From Coriaria nepalensis (taxonomy: Eukaryota > Streptophyta > Magnoliopsida > Cucurbitales > Coriariaceae), in assembly GCA_027186245.1 (NCBI GenBank), contig CP114498.1, positions 8,549,001-8,613,000 on the forward strand: a stretch of DNA of 64,000 nt. Direction: 5' to 3'. Numbering within the stretch: the first letter of the stretch is position 1; each line of letters opens with the position of its first letter. A model generated the notes under the pieces. The model was given only the letters and a program-made list of their open reading frames with translations. It was not told the DNA's origin and did not search any database. Made by a program: the position numbers and the translations under genes. Shown here piece by piece: positions 35,430 to 47,765 of this stretch.

Positions 35430-37519
35430 ATGAAGTGGGATTTCGATTTCGCTTCTTGTATTTTTCCCACCAGCAACAGCAGCAAGAATGAAACCCAAGA
35501 TTCAGAAACCAAGAACAGCAAGGCGGGCAAGAATATAGAGCATAACAAAGCGTGGTTACTAGCCGAGTCAGGTGGGTGCGGTTCAGATTCGGCTAACACC
35601 GACCCACATTCATTCCACTCGTCTTTCCGGTTCAGCCTCTGTTCTCAGGTCGAGCTAGAGACCATGAACATGAGTTCGTCCATGGCGGCAACTGTTCTGA
35701 TGGTGAATTTAGACAATGGGGTGAGTGAAACTCGCTCTAAGGAATCCAAATGGAGGTCGATTGAGTTGTTAGAGAAGAGCATTTCCCCTTTAGCCAACTC
35801 TTTGATTAGATTCAACATCGCTGAAATCCTCTCTGCTACTCGCAACTTCTCAAAAGGTACAATTTTTATTTTTTATTTACTTTTAGTTTTTAAATTTCTA
35901 TCCTTTTTAGTATATGATTGATTTTTGCTTGAAATGGGTAGGTAGGGTTTTGGGAAGGGGGGCATTGAGCTGTGTATTTAGGGGCAGAGTGGGGATTTTG
36001 AGGACTAGTGTGGCGATTAAGAGGTTGGATAAGGAAGATAAGGAATCAACAAAGGCATTTTGTAGGGAATTGATGATTGCTAGTTCTCTTCAAAACCCGA
36101 ACGTTGTCCCCCTTGTTGGCTTTTGCATTGATCCAGAACAGGGCTTGTTTTTAGTCTATAAATTCGTTTCGGGTGGAAGTTTAGAGCGCCATTTGCACGG
36201 TAAGCCACTTAACAACCCGAAAAATTATCTCATGCATCGGATTCATGTAAGAGGGTATGTCAGTGGATCTCCCTCAGTCCTGCAACATATTCCTGATGCA
36301 TGCGATACTGCTTTTTGGATAACTTAGGTTTGAGTGTTTAAAAAATTTGATTGATTGATTTTGTGAGTTTTATGGATTTGTAGAGAAGAAGAAGGGAGTG
36401 AAGGGATTTTCACTACTTCCATGGTCAGTTAGATACAAGGTTGCTATTGGAATTGCAGAGGCGATAGCATATTTGCATAATGGAACCGAAAGATGTGTTG
36501 TTCATAGAGACATTAAGCCTTCTAACATCCTTCTTTCTTCCAAGAAATCACCCAAGGTAATTTTAAGAAGGATGGGGCTTTTCTCTTTTGAATCATTCTG
36601 AAATGAAATTGATTATGTGATGTTAAAGTGGTGTTTTGCAGTTGTGTGATTTTGGATTAGCTACATGGACATCTGCTCCTTCTGTTCCTTTCCTATGCAA
36701 AACGGTCAAAGGAACGTTCGGGTATGAAAAATTGAAAATCCTTTTCTTCTTCTTCTTCTTCTTCTTCATCATAACTTTTCGATCTGCCTCTTTCTTTTCT
36801 ATATTGTCTTGAAGCTTACTATATAATATTATTCTATGCAGTTACTTGGCCCCAGAATATTTCCAGCATGGGAAGATCTCTGATAAAACCGACATATATG
36901 CTTTTGGGGTTGTATTGTTAGAACTCATAACAGGGCGGAAACCAATTGAAGCAAATAGACCTTCTGGAGAGGAGAACTTGGTATTATGGGTAAGTATTAG
37001 AACTGGATTCTAAAACTGGATTTTGAGGACAAGATTAAGATTTAAAATTGATGCAACATGTTTGTTTCTTTAAAAAGTTTGGAATTTTAATAACTTAAAT
37101 CCAAAAGGGTTTTGAAAACGCTTAGCATACTGATTCATGAACTGGTTCTTTTTCAGGCGAAACCACTCTTGCAGAAAGGAAAAGAAGCCATAGAGGAGTT
37201 ACTTGATCCAAGGATCAAGTGTAGTTCAAGGAATTCGAATCAGATAACCCGGATAATCGAAGCTACCGCTGCTTGCATAACAAATGAGGAATCTAGACGG
37301 CCCGCGATAAACGAGATTATTGCAATAATGAAAGGTGAAGAAGTAGAAGAGCCTCTGACATATGCTAAAACAAAGAAGCAGGGTTTTACGGGTCATGGAT
37401 GTGTTATTGATTGTTATCCTCAATTACAACAAACTAACAGTGAGATGAAGGGCCACCTCGCTCTGGCGATGCTCGGAGTGCCCGATTTTGAGGAGGATGA
37501 TCACCTTTACTGCAGGTGA
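35430..37519 (+). CDS. receptor-like cytoplasmic Ser/Thr kinase
   Basis: Six exons: 35430-35856, 35942-36199, 36384-36556, 36642-36721, 36842-36989 and 37157-37519 (482 aa, GT-AG introns). There is no signal peptide or membrane segment. A 140-residue N-terminal region rich in Ser/Asn precedes a full kinase domain: Gly loop [11 protein letters not shown] (147-157), Lys169 in [12 protein letters not shown] with Asp271, DFG at 289-291, GTFGYLAPEY. The HRD makes it an RD kinase with all catalytic residues present. The C-terminal 60 residues are acidic and end DDHLYCR. It belongs to the RLK/Pelle family as a cytoplasmic member; its upstream receptor and substrate are unknown. Subfamily not named with confidence. 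Confidence 0.92.
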
Positions 37520-38113
37520 AGCGTTGTCTAAAAGGTTTTTTTTTTTTTTTTTAAATTTTTTTTGGGAAAAGGACAGGGCTGTATAGTGCATATAGGAAGA
37601 TTAACGATGCATGTTCATAGTCTTCCAATGTAGCTTGAATCCAATCATTTTTATCAATTTGTTTGTATGTTTAGCAATCTGGTTTGTGTGTTGTCAGTAA
37701 TCCTTGTATAATTAGTAAAAGTTTGGATTTTTTGTTTTTAATCGTTTCTTTTATAAGGTAAAAGTATACCCTCTGAAACTGAAACGAAAGTCAAGTTATT
37801 AGAAAATGTAAATAAAAAAAGAACAGAAACACAATAAATCACACAATGTACTAGGATTAAGACAAGCAAAGAAGAGACATGAATCTACTGTCTTTTTCGA
37901 TTATGCGATCTGAGGATTGTGTCCAAGGCAAAGCCGATTGGAATTTTACATCAACAAGAATCAATTAGGGTTATTACATAGAATGCAGGGGATTAATTTT
38001 CACCTGGAAAATTTTCGGTTTTTCTTATTCGAGGCCCCATTCCACCGATGAATTCTAAAAAAACCAGGAGATAAGTGTAGTCAACATAGTAAAAAGAGTG
38101 TAAGAGAAACCGG
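37520..38113. other. convergent 3' flanks of kinase and fructokinase
   Basis: The 3' UTR of the kinase (poly-T run near 37537) meets the 3' UTR of the minus-strand fructokinase. The two genes converge with about 594 bases between stops. No further gene. Confidence 0.6.
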
Positions 38114-40163
38114 CTACGCAACAGTGTTAAACAAGGCATCCAGTACAGCTTCTCTGGTGGGTAAAACTGGAATTACACCTCTCTCTTTCACAGTCAATGC
38201 CCCACAAGCATTTGCAAACTGAAGAGCATCTCTCAATTCATCCTCTTTCTAGAAGTTAAACAATACATATGCAATCAATCACTTTTAGAGAGAGGAGAAA
38301 GGGTAGCTATTAAGGAAGTGGAGATTATCTGAGTACCTCGATTAAGGAGAGATTAACGGCTAGGTGTGATAATATTCCGGCAACAAAAGCATCCCCTGCT
38401 CCCGTAGTGTCAACAGCATCCACTTTTAGACCCTTAACTCTACCGTTAAATTTCTGGAAAAAAAATACAAAAGAAAAAAGGAAAATACATCATTTGAAAG
38501 ATCATATACTGTGTAAATCTGTAAGAGAATGAGAACGTTTGTGGGGCTTACTTTTGTGTAATAACGGCAGCCGTTGGGACCCTCAGTAACAAGTAGTAAT
38601 TTAAGGTTCGGGTGAAACAATTTACGAACAATGGCATCATCGAATGGATCTTCTCCATTTGTTAGAAAGATAATCTCTTCTTCACTAATCTGCAAATTTT
38701 TATATAAAATAACTAAGATTAATAAGAAATTCTCTCAAACAACTTGAAAAATGAAAGGAAGAAACTAACTCACGGACTAATTAACTACCTTGATAACATC
38801 AGCCAAGTCCCATATGCTGAGAATACCTTCTCTGGCACTCTCTGGAGAAGGCCACAACGGAAGCCTCAAGTTTGGATCAAATGACAAAAGTACTCCTGCA
38901 TCCTTTGCGGCTTTTGCTGCTGCAATGTGGGCCGACTTGCATGGCTCTGTAATAAGACTTATGGAACCATAATGGAAGATTTTTGCCTAAATGCAAATGA
39001 AATAAAATCAAATTATAAGCTAAATAAATCCATTTTTTTTTAATGAACTTTGAATGATTTAAAATAAGTGTGGTACCTTCTCGATTAAGTCGTAATCAAG
39101 TTCATCTTCTTGAAGCAACATATCAGCACTTGGATTTCGATAAAACATGAATTCACGTTCACCATCATTTCTTAGAGTGACAAATGCTAAGGCGGTTCTA
39201 GCTCCAGGATCATACCGTATTCCTTCACTATTCACATTATTTTCCTTTAAAATCTCCACTAGCATGTAGCCAAATTCATCTTCACCAACCTGACAAAGTA
39301 ATGAAAATATTCAAAAGAGAGGGAGAGAGATGGTGCATTTGCTTTTTTGCCTTTCTTCTCAATCTTATTTGCATAGCAACTATGCGAAAAAGTTAAACAT
39401 CATATAATCCTAAAATGGAATAAAATAATACGAGTAACAAGCTAAAACTAAAAGAAGGTTATGAAAAATTTAATATCATGAAGAAGAACAAGAGAAGTAT
39501 TTAACAGGATTACGGTCCAGTGTCAACTTGAAGTCTAGTTTGGGCGATAATATCCAATTCATCCCCACTGGCAGGTTAACAAGTCTACTCAAATGAAGCT
39601 AAGAAACGTACTCAATTAATTCGATTCTAAAATTCTAAATCCAATGTTTTGGGAAATCACAAATAATAGATAAGGAGTGAAAGTAGGCAATTAATTATAT
39701 ATACCTTGCCGATAAAAGCGGAAGAGCCGCCTAGCCGGGAGACTCCAACTGCAACATTAGCAGGTGCACCTCCCGGTGCCTTTTTAAAGGCAGGTGCTTC
39801 TGCGAGTGAAATTCCGTTTACAGTTGGGACAAAGTCAATCAGCATTTCGCCAAAACAGACTATGTCAGGAGAAGAATCCTTTTCTTTGGCGGATCCATCA
39901 CCAGAGAGTGCTTTCACTGTGAAGTTAAAAAAGAACTCAAACTGCATTAAGCTCAAGTACCCATTTGAGTTAATACACAAAAATTGAGCCAAGGAAATGA
40001 AGAACTAGCCTTTGAGATTGATATTGGATGGGGCGGCAGAAGAAATAGGCCGGAGCGGGTAAGGGGAGAGTTTGAAAGTGGGCTGTCGTCCAGACGCAAA
40101 GGAACTGCGTGGGAAAGAAGCAACTCCATTGCTGAAGCAGAGAGCACCTGAATGAAGAGCCAT
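38114..40163 (-). CDS. FRK: plastid fructokinase (pfkB family), FRK6/7-like
   Basis: Seven exons: 40010-40163, 39705-39916, 39077-39289, 38789-38986, 38552-38689, 38337-38453 and 38114-38248 (388 aa). It phosphorylates fructose to fructose-6-phosphate using ATP. The first 50 residues are Ser/Pro/Arg-rich, like a chloroplast transit peptide. Signatures: [12 protein letters not shown], the pfkB-1 region [17 protein letters not shown], and the catalytic pfkB-2 motif DTTGAGD (Asp326). Intron 1 has a GC donor (AAAG then GCTAGT): the only GT nearby would frameshift, while the GC site joins in frame to VKALSGDG. The other introns are GT-AG. Intact and of normal length. Confidence 0.92.
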
Positions 40164-40985
40164 CTAACGATCTTATCAATTCAAAGCTAATGAGAAAAAA
40201 GAAAGCTTCAAGGGGCAATCTCGATTTTTCCGAAATCCGAATCAGTTTGTGCCTGGACAGAAGCACTTTTCCCCGATCAGATGCAGAACCAAAAAAGGAG
40301 CTTACTTTTAATCGTTTCTTACCTTGACAAAAGTACTTGTCGATGTTGGATTTGTAAGAAAGTTGGAAAAATTAGGTAGAAATTTACAGGGTAGCCGTGT
40401 CGGGATTCACAATTGGATAAAAGCGGAGATAGCAAGGAGGAGTAGAAGGGAATGTTAGTGTTTGTAGCTCGGAAAAGTGCTCCTCTGGACTTGGACTTGG
40501 ACTTGGACTTGGGCTTGGACTTGGACTTGGAACACGACAACTAACTGTCTTAGGATCCAAAGTTCCAAGCTTTCTTCACCTGCCAGCTGGACCGGAACAT
40601 GCGGATCACTGGATCCTATAACCTTTTGGGTTTGTTTTCTTTTCTGTTCCTTAGAAATTGTTGTATCCTCGGTTTGGGTTTGAATAAATTAGGACTTATA
40701 GTAGACCCATCTATTTTATTTAATTAACTAGATTTGATCTCTTAATCTTTGAAAAATTAGATATAAATCTTTGTGAAAAACCAGACTATAACCCTCTTCC
40801 GGTCAAACAGTTTTTGACGTAGACTAGCGGATTGATTATTGTAGCATATGCCTAATCGGTCAAACAGTTTTCCGGTTAAATTTTTCTCGATAGCCCCTAT
40901 CTTCCACCAAACCCACCACAATCATCTCCCCGACTCCCACCAGTCTCATGTAAACCTCATCTAACTCCATTTTGTGTACCTTATC
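40164..40985. other. fructokinase 5' flank and intergenic DNA
   Basis: 40164-40540 is the fructokinase upstream region, with a hexamer repeat at 40486-40531. At 40798 and 40857 the phrase CGGTCAAACAGTTTT recurs 59 bases apart. No gene seen. Confidence 0.5.
40486..40531. repeat. hexamer tandem repeat (TTGGAC)n
   Basis: About seven units of TTGGAC with one T-to-C style change (TTGGGC), about 320 bases upstream of the fructokinase ATG. On the minus strand it reads as a Ser-Lys repeat in an upstream open frame, probably within or before the 5' UTR. Confidence 0.9.
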
Positions 40986-41333
40986 TTTATATATATATGT
41001 ATATGGGCTTTTCAGTGTGAGACCAGACATCCATCGTGTAAAACCTCCTATGTCGGCGTTGGGACGGAATGTCCCTCCTGCTCAAAGCCTCTGTGTATTC
41101 CATGCCGGCGGGCTATCAAGAAAATTTGTCCGATCAACCAAGTTTTCCTGAAAAAACTCAGGGTATTATGGGTGCAACATGATGGAAAATATAATCGCAA
41201 ATATGTACTACGTTTATGCCCTCTATCTGGCTGCAAATCTGTTGCTTCATCTAAGCAGTTATTCACTTATTCTTACACTTCAACCAAACCATGTGTGGTT
41301 TTAAGATTTGGAAGGTTGATCCCTACTAGCTAG
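40986..41333 (+). pseudogene. Cys-rich unidentified coding fragment
   Basis: The frame runs from a possible splice acceptor (GGGCTTTTCAG, ending near 41014) to a stop at 41331-41333. It encodes several Cys pairs spaced like a zinc-binding module (CETRHPSC, CPSCSKPLCIPC, LCPLSGC) plus a Lys/Arg-rich stretch. Base content is higher in GC than the flanks. No start ATG fits except one in the AT repeat before it, and no partner exon was found. It may be a gene fragment carried by a transposon. Function unknown. Confidence 0.3.
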
Positions 41334-42152
41334 CAACTAGTATTTAAACCTTCTGAACTGTATGGTTGAGCTAACTATTTGAGTTGCTAACAATGCGTTG
41401 TTGGGAACACAAATTTTCTGCATCACAAATACGATAATACTCATCACAAATATGAAAATAAGGATGAGCAAAAGTATATTTTTAACCAAAATTTTATGGA
41501 TTGATAGATAAAATTATAGCATTTTTGAACTAATATCTTATTTTAAAAAAAGTTGCGCACAAATTTTATCTTTACTTGACTAGACTATATTTTTAACTCT
41601 GACTTTATTAGTCATATCATATCCGAGTAAAATGAGATCAAGCGAGAAAGTATTCTTAATAATACGATGCAATTACAAACTTAATATTTCATAAACTCCA
41701 AAACCTCCTTCATAAATTGTTCTAAGACAAATTATAGGGCAAATCCTAATAATACAAACGTAAGAAAATACGACACCTATTAAAAGAAGTTAGAAAAAGA
41801 AAAATTGTTTGCATGCCAGTTTATTACTTGTCGGTCTTACCAAATGTGCGGATTTCTTAAATGATGCATGGATTAAATAAAATTCATATATAGATACTAG
41901 AAGAACATTTATCAAGCGCACACCAAGGCAATTATTAAGAGATAAAAGTAGCTAGATTTCTTACTTTTCTAGTTACAAATAATAATAAGAAATACAACAA
42001 ATACAAATAAAAAACATCTGCAACCCTAAGTCACATGCATGCTTAAAAAATGGCATGAGGTTGCAGCTAGAAAGCGACTAGATACTATGCATAAGAGGAA
42101 AAAAAAAAACCGACCAGTTGAAGCATGGTGATCGTTATGGACAGTTGTACTA
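41334..42152. other. intergenic, no gene seen
   Basis: AT-rich. The end nearest 42152 is the 3' flank of MYB copy A. Confidence 0.5.
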
Positions 42153-43401
42153 TCAACTCAAATCATTTTTCTGTTCTGTGTTGATCAGAATTCGGTCCCA
42201 GTTAAGCAGCTCATCATCAAATTGCATATCACTCCAAACCCAGTTGGCCTTTTCACTAAAAGTATTGTCCCCTACATTCTTTCCCGCATGTTGATCAACT
42301 TTCTCCTCCACTAGATCATGCATCAACTGATCAGCCTCCCCTTCCGACCACCCAAAAGAGCAAACTCCTCCTTCATCACCACCACCACCACCACTTTCTA
42401 TGTCCGCAAGGAGGCTTTCCCACCACTTGATCCCACTCTGATTATCATCCGAGCGATTATCAGATGATATGTTTGATGATGTTGTCGCTTTGTTAACTTG
42501 TTGTGGACTATTATTATTATTACTAGGATCATTACTGTTCATAGAAGTATTGATATTGTTTTGGTCCATACTGATCATTAACCGAGACAGGTTTTTAGTG
42601 AAAATTCGAGGGCGAGGCTTAAAGACATGTATTCTTTCCAGTGAGTGATGCTTTGGATCTTTCGCTAATTTCAAGTGGTCTTTGCCGTTAGAAAGCGACG
42701 GGGATCCTTTCTTCCGCAGATGGGTGTTCCAGTAATTCTTTACATCGTTTGCCGTTCGTCCAATAAGTCTTCCCGCAATCACTGACCACCTATAGTATTT
42801 ATACAAGTGGTCAGAAGATTCCATATATGATTTGGAGTCCCAAACGCATATACCATCATGCATGGATACATACATAAAGGCATATATGCATTTATATATA
42901 CATATATATATACATGCAAGACCTATATATATATATGTATACGCATAGAATCATAGATTCAAAGAATATATGGATTCAGAAACAGAAATTAGAAGTAGAT
43001 GCCTAATTGAAACATGCATGAATATTATTAGGATTAGGTATTGCATGCAGTAACTTGCCTGTTCCCTAAAAGCTTGTGAAGCCTGAAGATAAGATCAACT
43101 TCATCTGCTGTGAATTCTCCTCTCTTTATATTCGGTTTCAGATAGTTCAACCACCTCAGTCTACAGCTCTTTCTGCATCTATTCAGCCCTACGCAACCCA
43201 AGAAAACAAAGAGTAAAACAATATATATATATATAACATAATAAATAAAATGAAATAAAAGTGAGTAAAGATGATACCAGCTCTCACAGGGATTTGGTAC
43301 CATTTTCCTTCACCAAATCTTTCAACGCAATGCCTGAGAATATCATCTTCTTCTTGAGTCCATGCACCTTTCCTCACACCTTGCCCTAATGACCTGTCCA
43401 T
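42153..43401 (-). CDS. R2R3-MYB anthocyanin activator, copy A (subgroup 6)
   Basis: Exons 43278-43401, 43059-43188 and 42153-42789 (124+130+637 nt, 296 aa). Exon 2 has the canonical 130 nt, but its donor is GC (AACAG then GCAAGT), matching the GC-donor consensus; intron 1 is GT-AG. R2R3 Trp residues are in place. The bHLH-binding pattern DLxxRxxxLx6Vx3R has Val for the last Leu. R3 carries TANDV, the ANDV signature of dicot anthocyanin MYBs, followed by KPRPRIF (142-148), the subgroup 6 motif. The tail is Asn/Ser-rich with acidic and WW segments suiting an activation domain. Such proteins join bHLH and WD40 partners to switch on late anthocyanin genes. First of three tandem minus-strand loci. 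Confidence 0.9.
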
Positions 43402-43439
43402 AACTAAAAAGAAGAAGAGAATAACACGCAATATTGAAG

Positions 43440-43726
43440 CACGTGAATTTATAAGTTTGTACGATACAACTTCTACTAAACTGATCATGATATAGTGTAT
43501 ATATATACACATGTGTCCTTGCAGCAGATGGTCAGAGACTGTCTTCAATCGAAATACGTGCACATGACATTGCCAATTCCAAGCTCTAGCTGCAACAGAC
43601 CCTACAATGTGAGCGACGTGAACAACTAGTAGCCACAGAAACTTGTAACTCTGAACTTTCTCACTGTAAACTATATTATGTGTAATTCGTAACACATACA
43701 TCTACCGGTCCAACATACATTACCAA
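43440..43726 (-). promoter_or_regulatory. MYB copy A promoter: G-box, TATA, conserved 23-bp block
   Basis: CACGTG at 43440-43445 lies 4 bases from a TATAAA-type box (43449-43454), about 40-50 bases upstream of the ATG. The 23-bp block beginning GACGTGAACAA on the plus strand is at 43615-43637 and is shared with copies B and C. All of 43569-43726 aligns with 49096-49259 at about 90% by eye. Confidence 0.7.
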
Positions 43727-45590
43727 ACAATTGCATATATATAAAAGTTATTTTTGTTTTCATTCCTTTATCTTCATATACAGAATCATTGCGATCCCCT
43801 TATCATATACCTTTCATATATGTAGGCCTGTCTGGCATGATAATCACATTGGGGTGTGATAAAAGATGGACAAAATATCTTGTTAGTAAAATTATTAGTC
43901 TGGATAGATTCAGACTCATGATTGAGATTGAATATAAATTAGTCCAAACTGATAACTTTTTCACATATTATATAGTCATTATGCATAAGGATGAGGATAA
44001 ACAATCCATTTAATTTCATGGACGAGATGATGTATTAAAAATGTAATAATTGAGATTGATTTTTATTCAATACTAACCATAGGTCTAGATGGGTCCGAAG
44101 CCGAACTATTTGGACCGATTCCAAATACCTTAAATAAAACGTGAGCAAACAGAGACCTCGAATTGGAGTAAAATATTTCATCCTCTCAGGTATGAACTAC
44201 TTTTTAGAATCAAGTATTAATATGACTTAATTAAGCCTTCTGGGGTAGAGAAGGTTAAAATTTCTCTTCCGGATGAAGATTTTTGAGAGAGGAAGAGAGG
44301 GATGTTTAGTTACTTTCACTAGAATCTTCCACCAGATTATGACCAGGAATAGAACAAGTTTTCGTGGCAACCAACTGCCACAAATCAAAGATGAGTGAAA
44401 TTGTGTCTAAGAATGCAACAAGGGAAAAAAAAAAGAAGAAAAATAAATAACAACTTCAAAAGATTGCAGAAAAGGCAAATTAGGTCGTATAATTTGCAAA
44501 GAGGATGCAAATAGAAAGTAATTAATCATAACTTAACCATCTATGAAAGTACAATTTTTTGTTCTTGCTATTTTTAGTCTCTATGCATTTATTTCAACAC
44601 ATGTGATGTATTTTTATTGTTGAATTAAGTCACCTTAATTCAAATCATTCAAATGGCTCTCGTTAGTATAATGTCTAAAACAACAATATCTTTTTCTTAC
44701 TATAATATATATTTTTTACTATAACTACTATTAAGAAAAAAACAAAACACATAAGATATTGTCATATCGAAGTCCAATTGATCTAAACAACACAATCTAG
44801 TTCATCACATAAATCTAGCTATAGTTAATTTGCACTAACTTTTTATGTATTTCTTTTTCCTTTTTTTAGCACTAATATGAATACGGGGAAGTTAACATGT
44901 GGTTATTGAATTGGAATATATTTTATCTAGGATAAATAAATTATTTTAATATATCTAAATACATAAAAAAAAACAAAAACAAAAAATCAAAATTCGATTA
45001 GTATTGTTTTTTTTTTTTTTGGGCTATATTATTGATATTATTTTATCATTAATAGATATTTTTAAAAAAAACAATAATATAAAAAAAATAAAATTAATCG
45101 AAATTATAATTTATTTTTTACTTTTATATTATATTTAAGTAGATTAAAATATATTAATATTTAAATTTAATAAATTTGGAAGTAGTTGATATATATATAG
45201 ATGAAAAAAATTTCACAGATAAACGTTACTATTATTGGCACAAACATTTCTCCCTGTTGCTTGTACGTAAGAACTATACAATAATAACGCGATCAAAAAT
45301 TTTCCGGAAGATATAAGATCGTCAACACATGAAGTCAAAACAAAATGTCGCCCCACTGATTCGGCCATTGGTAAGAACTCATCCACCTCATTGAACTTTA
45401 AATGCAGGAAAGAAAACTAACATGCAGTGAAAGGACAGTGCGATTTTATTTTTTAGATCGATCGGACCAATTGAACAAGGACAAGGACAATTATGAGAAG
45501 AAAGATTTGTCTTACTGTTAGAATCTGTTCGTGGTTGCGTTCTCGTCATGACTTACTAATCAACTGTTAGAACATGTGTCAATTGTTTAA
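43727..45590. other. far upstream region of MYB copy A, partly shared with copy B
   Basis: Mostly AT-rich with no gene. Patches still align with the upstream of copy B: 44662-44710 (TGTCTAAAAC and following) with 49307-49340, and 45452-45590 (CGGACCA-TTGAACAAGGACAA and following) with about 49432-49530. So the duplicated unit reached at least 2 kb upstream, and A carries about 1.5 kb of extra sequence or B lost it. Confidence 0.55.
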
Positions 45591-45830
45591 CTATTACTAC
45601 ATGTAGGTATCTTGCTTTGTGTTACTAAGTCTAAGTATTACTACATATAGGTATCTAGCTTAACGTCTTGGAATTTCCATGTTAGAGGATACGAATGCGC
45701 AACGGTTGGATCGAGTCACTATTACTATATATAGGTATCTTGCTTTGTGTTACTAAGTCTAACTATTACTACATATAGGTATCAAGCAAACGTCTTGGAA
45801 TTTCCATGTTATCCGAAAGGAATGTGCAAT
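45591..45830. repeat. tandem repeat of about 128 bp, two copies
   Basis: 45591-45702 and 45719-45830 align closely: TATTACTACAT, GGTATCTTGCTTTGTGTTAC, TACTAAGTCTAA and GTCTTGGAATTTCCATGTTA all recur with the same spacing. Each unit ends in a sequence like the terminus of the adjoining hAT-like element (ACGAATGCGCAAC-GGTTGGATCGA versus AGGAATGTGCAAT-GAGTTTGGATC). Confidence 0.85.
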
Positions 45831-47765
45831 GAGTTTGGATCCGATCCTATGTGAATATCTGTCAGTCTCAATCCGATCAGATATCTAATTTGATCAAAAT
45901 TAAAAATAATACTTTTGATCTCATCTACTCGATCCAATCCGTCCCATTGTATATGGATATTTATCAATTTTGATTAGATTAAATATCTGATCCGATTAAA
46001 ATTATAAGTAGTATTTCCGATCCTACCTTATTTGTTTGGGATCAGATTAAATGATCGAATCCATTTATTTATTTATTTTATTATTATTATTAATTTATAA
46101 ATGATAGTTATACATAATTATATATATTTAAATTAAGATATATGTAACTATATCGATTAATTGTTTATATTTATGTAAATTTTATATTAATTAAAATATA
46201 TACATACACAACTATTTATGATTGAAATTTGGGCAGCATAACATTTAATTTATGTATAACTACCATTTATCAAGATATGAAATAAATCAAAATTTTCATT
46301 TGAATTTAATTAAACTAAAATTTAAAAATTTATTAAACTAATGGAAACAAATCATATTACCAGTACGCGACAAACTTTGTGCTTTCTTCAAATTTTTCGC
46401 ACCAACTAGATCTATCGGCCATTTCTTTTCCTTGCAGGACAGTGTTTTTTTATGTGGTATTCAGTGCAATATATCTAATTCCCTGCTACCCATATATGGC
46501 ATTATCATTTTACAATGAATGCACGTTGTCATACCCTTCGTTGTATCAGCTATAAAATTATCTCATGCCAAACTCCTTGTCGTCGTTTCTTCATATTAGT
46601 CTTAGTAGAAGGACGTGGTGCTTTCTTAGTGGCAAATAACTTATTTTCTTTCTTTTTTAAATTCTCTTTTTGCCTTGATTTGTAACACAGGCTGTTGTGT
46701 TATCATCAATGTCTAAATCATAATCATAGAGGGAAAGATCTTCTAATGAAGAAACAAGTGATGCACTGCTATCATTAGGCACGTCTTATCAACATTTTTT
46801 CAATCAATTACCATTTTTAACTACCCTTTCATAATTTCAATCAACTTAAATCAACTTAAATATAAATATTCAATATATTTCAGTATTATATCAAGAATTA
46901 TAATATAAATTTTTAATTATCTTAAACTTCAACAAATCATAATATTACCGAATGAGAATATTATCAACTTAATCTTAAACTTCAAATTTCAAATCATCTT
47001 AAACTTCAACAAACTTCAACGAACTTCATCAAACTTCATCTTAAACTACAACTTAATCATCATTTGTAACAGATCATAAACTTCAACAAATCAAAATATG
47101 CCAAAAAATCGGAATGCTCGTCTGTGCATATCTCCGACGAAGCCATAACCGGATCGAGGATGGAAGAGGCATTGCATTGCGTCTGCTAAGGAGGAGGCAG
47201 CGGCGATCGAAGAGGGAGGAAAAGGGACAGTGGGCGGAGGGCATCGAGTACCCGAATCTGTGTGTGGGCAAAGGAGGGGAAAGGTGGCCGAGTGGCGACA
47301 TCGGATATGTCTGTGATGTAAGTCTAATCTGTTATTAATGCGAGCAGAGGCTACTGCTGGCGAGGGAGAAAAAAGGTGGCCCACGACGTCGGGCGGAGGG
47401 TAGAGGGCGACGGCGGCGCTGGATCTGCGTGGTGTAGGACGAATCTAATGAAGCTGCCAGTGAGGGTAGAGTGCAGAAGGCGGAGAGCATGGTGGTGGCA
47501 TCAGGTGGAGAGCGGAGGATGAAGCATCATCCGGGCGTCAAGCGTTGGTGATGGGATCAGGTCTTCCTCGGGGCGGACGTGAAGTGGCAATGGCGTAGGT
47601 CTTGTTCTGCCCCCTACGATCGTAGATTCAAATTTTTTTACTTTTTTTTAAGTGTATATAATAGTACTCGACATGTCGGATATCCGATCTGACTAGCTTT
47701 TTAGGGTAATTATCCGACCCGATCAGATAGATTGGATCGAGTCGGGTTGTGTATAGATAAAATGA
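45816..47765 (-). mobile_element. decayed hAT-like transposon with BED zinc-finger remnant
   Basis: The left end has AGGAATGTGCAATGAG then repeated GATCCGATC/GATCAGAT words to about 46060. The right end (47675-47760) has TCGGATATCCGATC, TATCCGACCCGATCAG and GGATCGAGTCGGG, in inverted sense, typical of hAT subterminal regions. Inside, on the minus strand at 46425-46548, a BED-type zinc finger is recognisable: TTCIHCKMIMPYMGS then LxxLH and a final Cys, with one stop. An acidic Ser/Asp segment precedes it up to about 46800. The catalytic core is absent. 46930-47060 has repeated CTTCAAC words; 47100-47600 is a GC-rich insert of unknown origin. Terminal duplications were not found. Confidence 0.6.

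Noticed and set aside
43189..43701. 170-codon frame overlapping MYB copy A exon 1
   Set aside because: Its C-terminal part is exon 1 in the true frame; the upstream part is promoter read-through with no conservation as protein.
46930..47060. CTTCAAC / AACTTCATC phrase repeats, considered as a minisatellite
   Set aside because: The units are irregular in spacing and sequence; better explained as low-complexity sequence inside the hAT-like element.
47083..47384. Several overlapping frames in GC-rich DNA on both strands
   Set aside because: The GC-rich insert lies within the decayed hAT-like element; no frame shows a recognisable protein.
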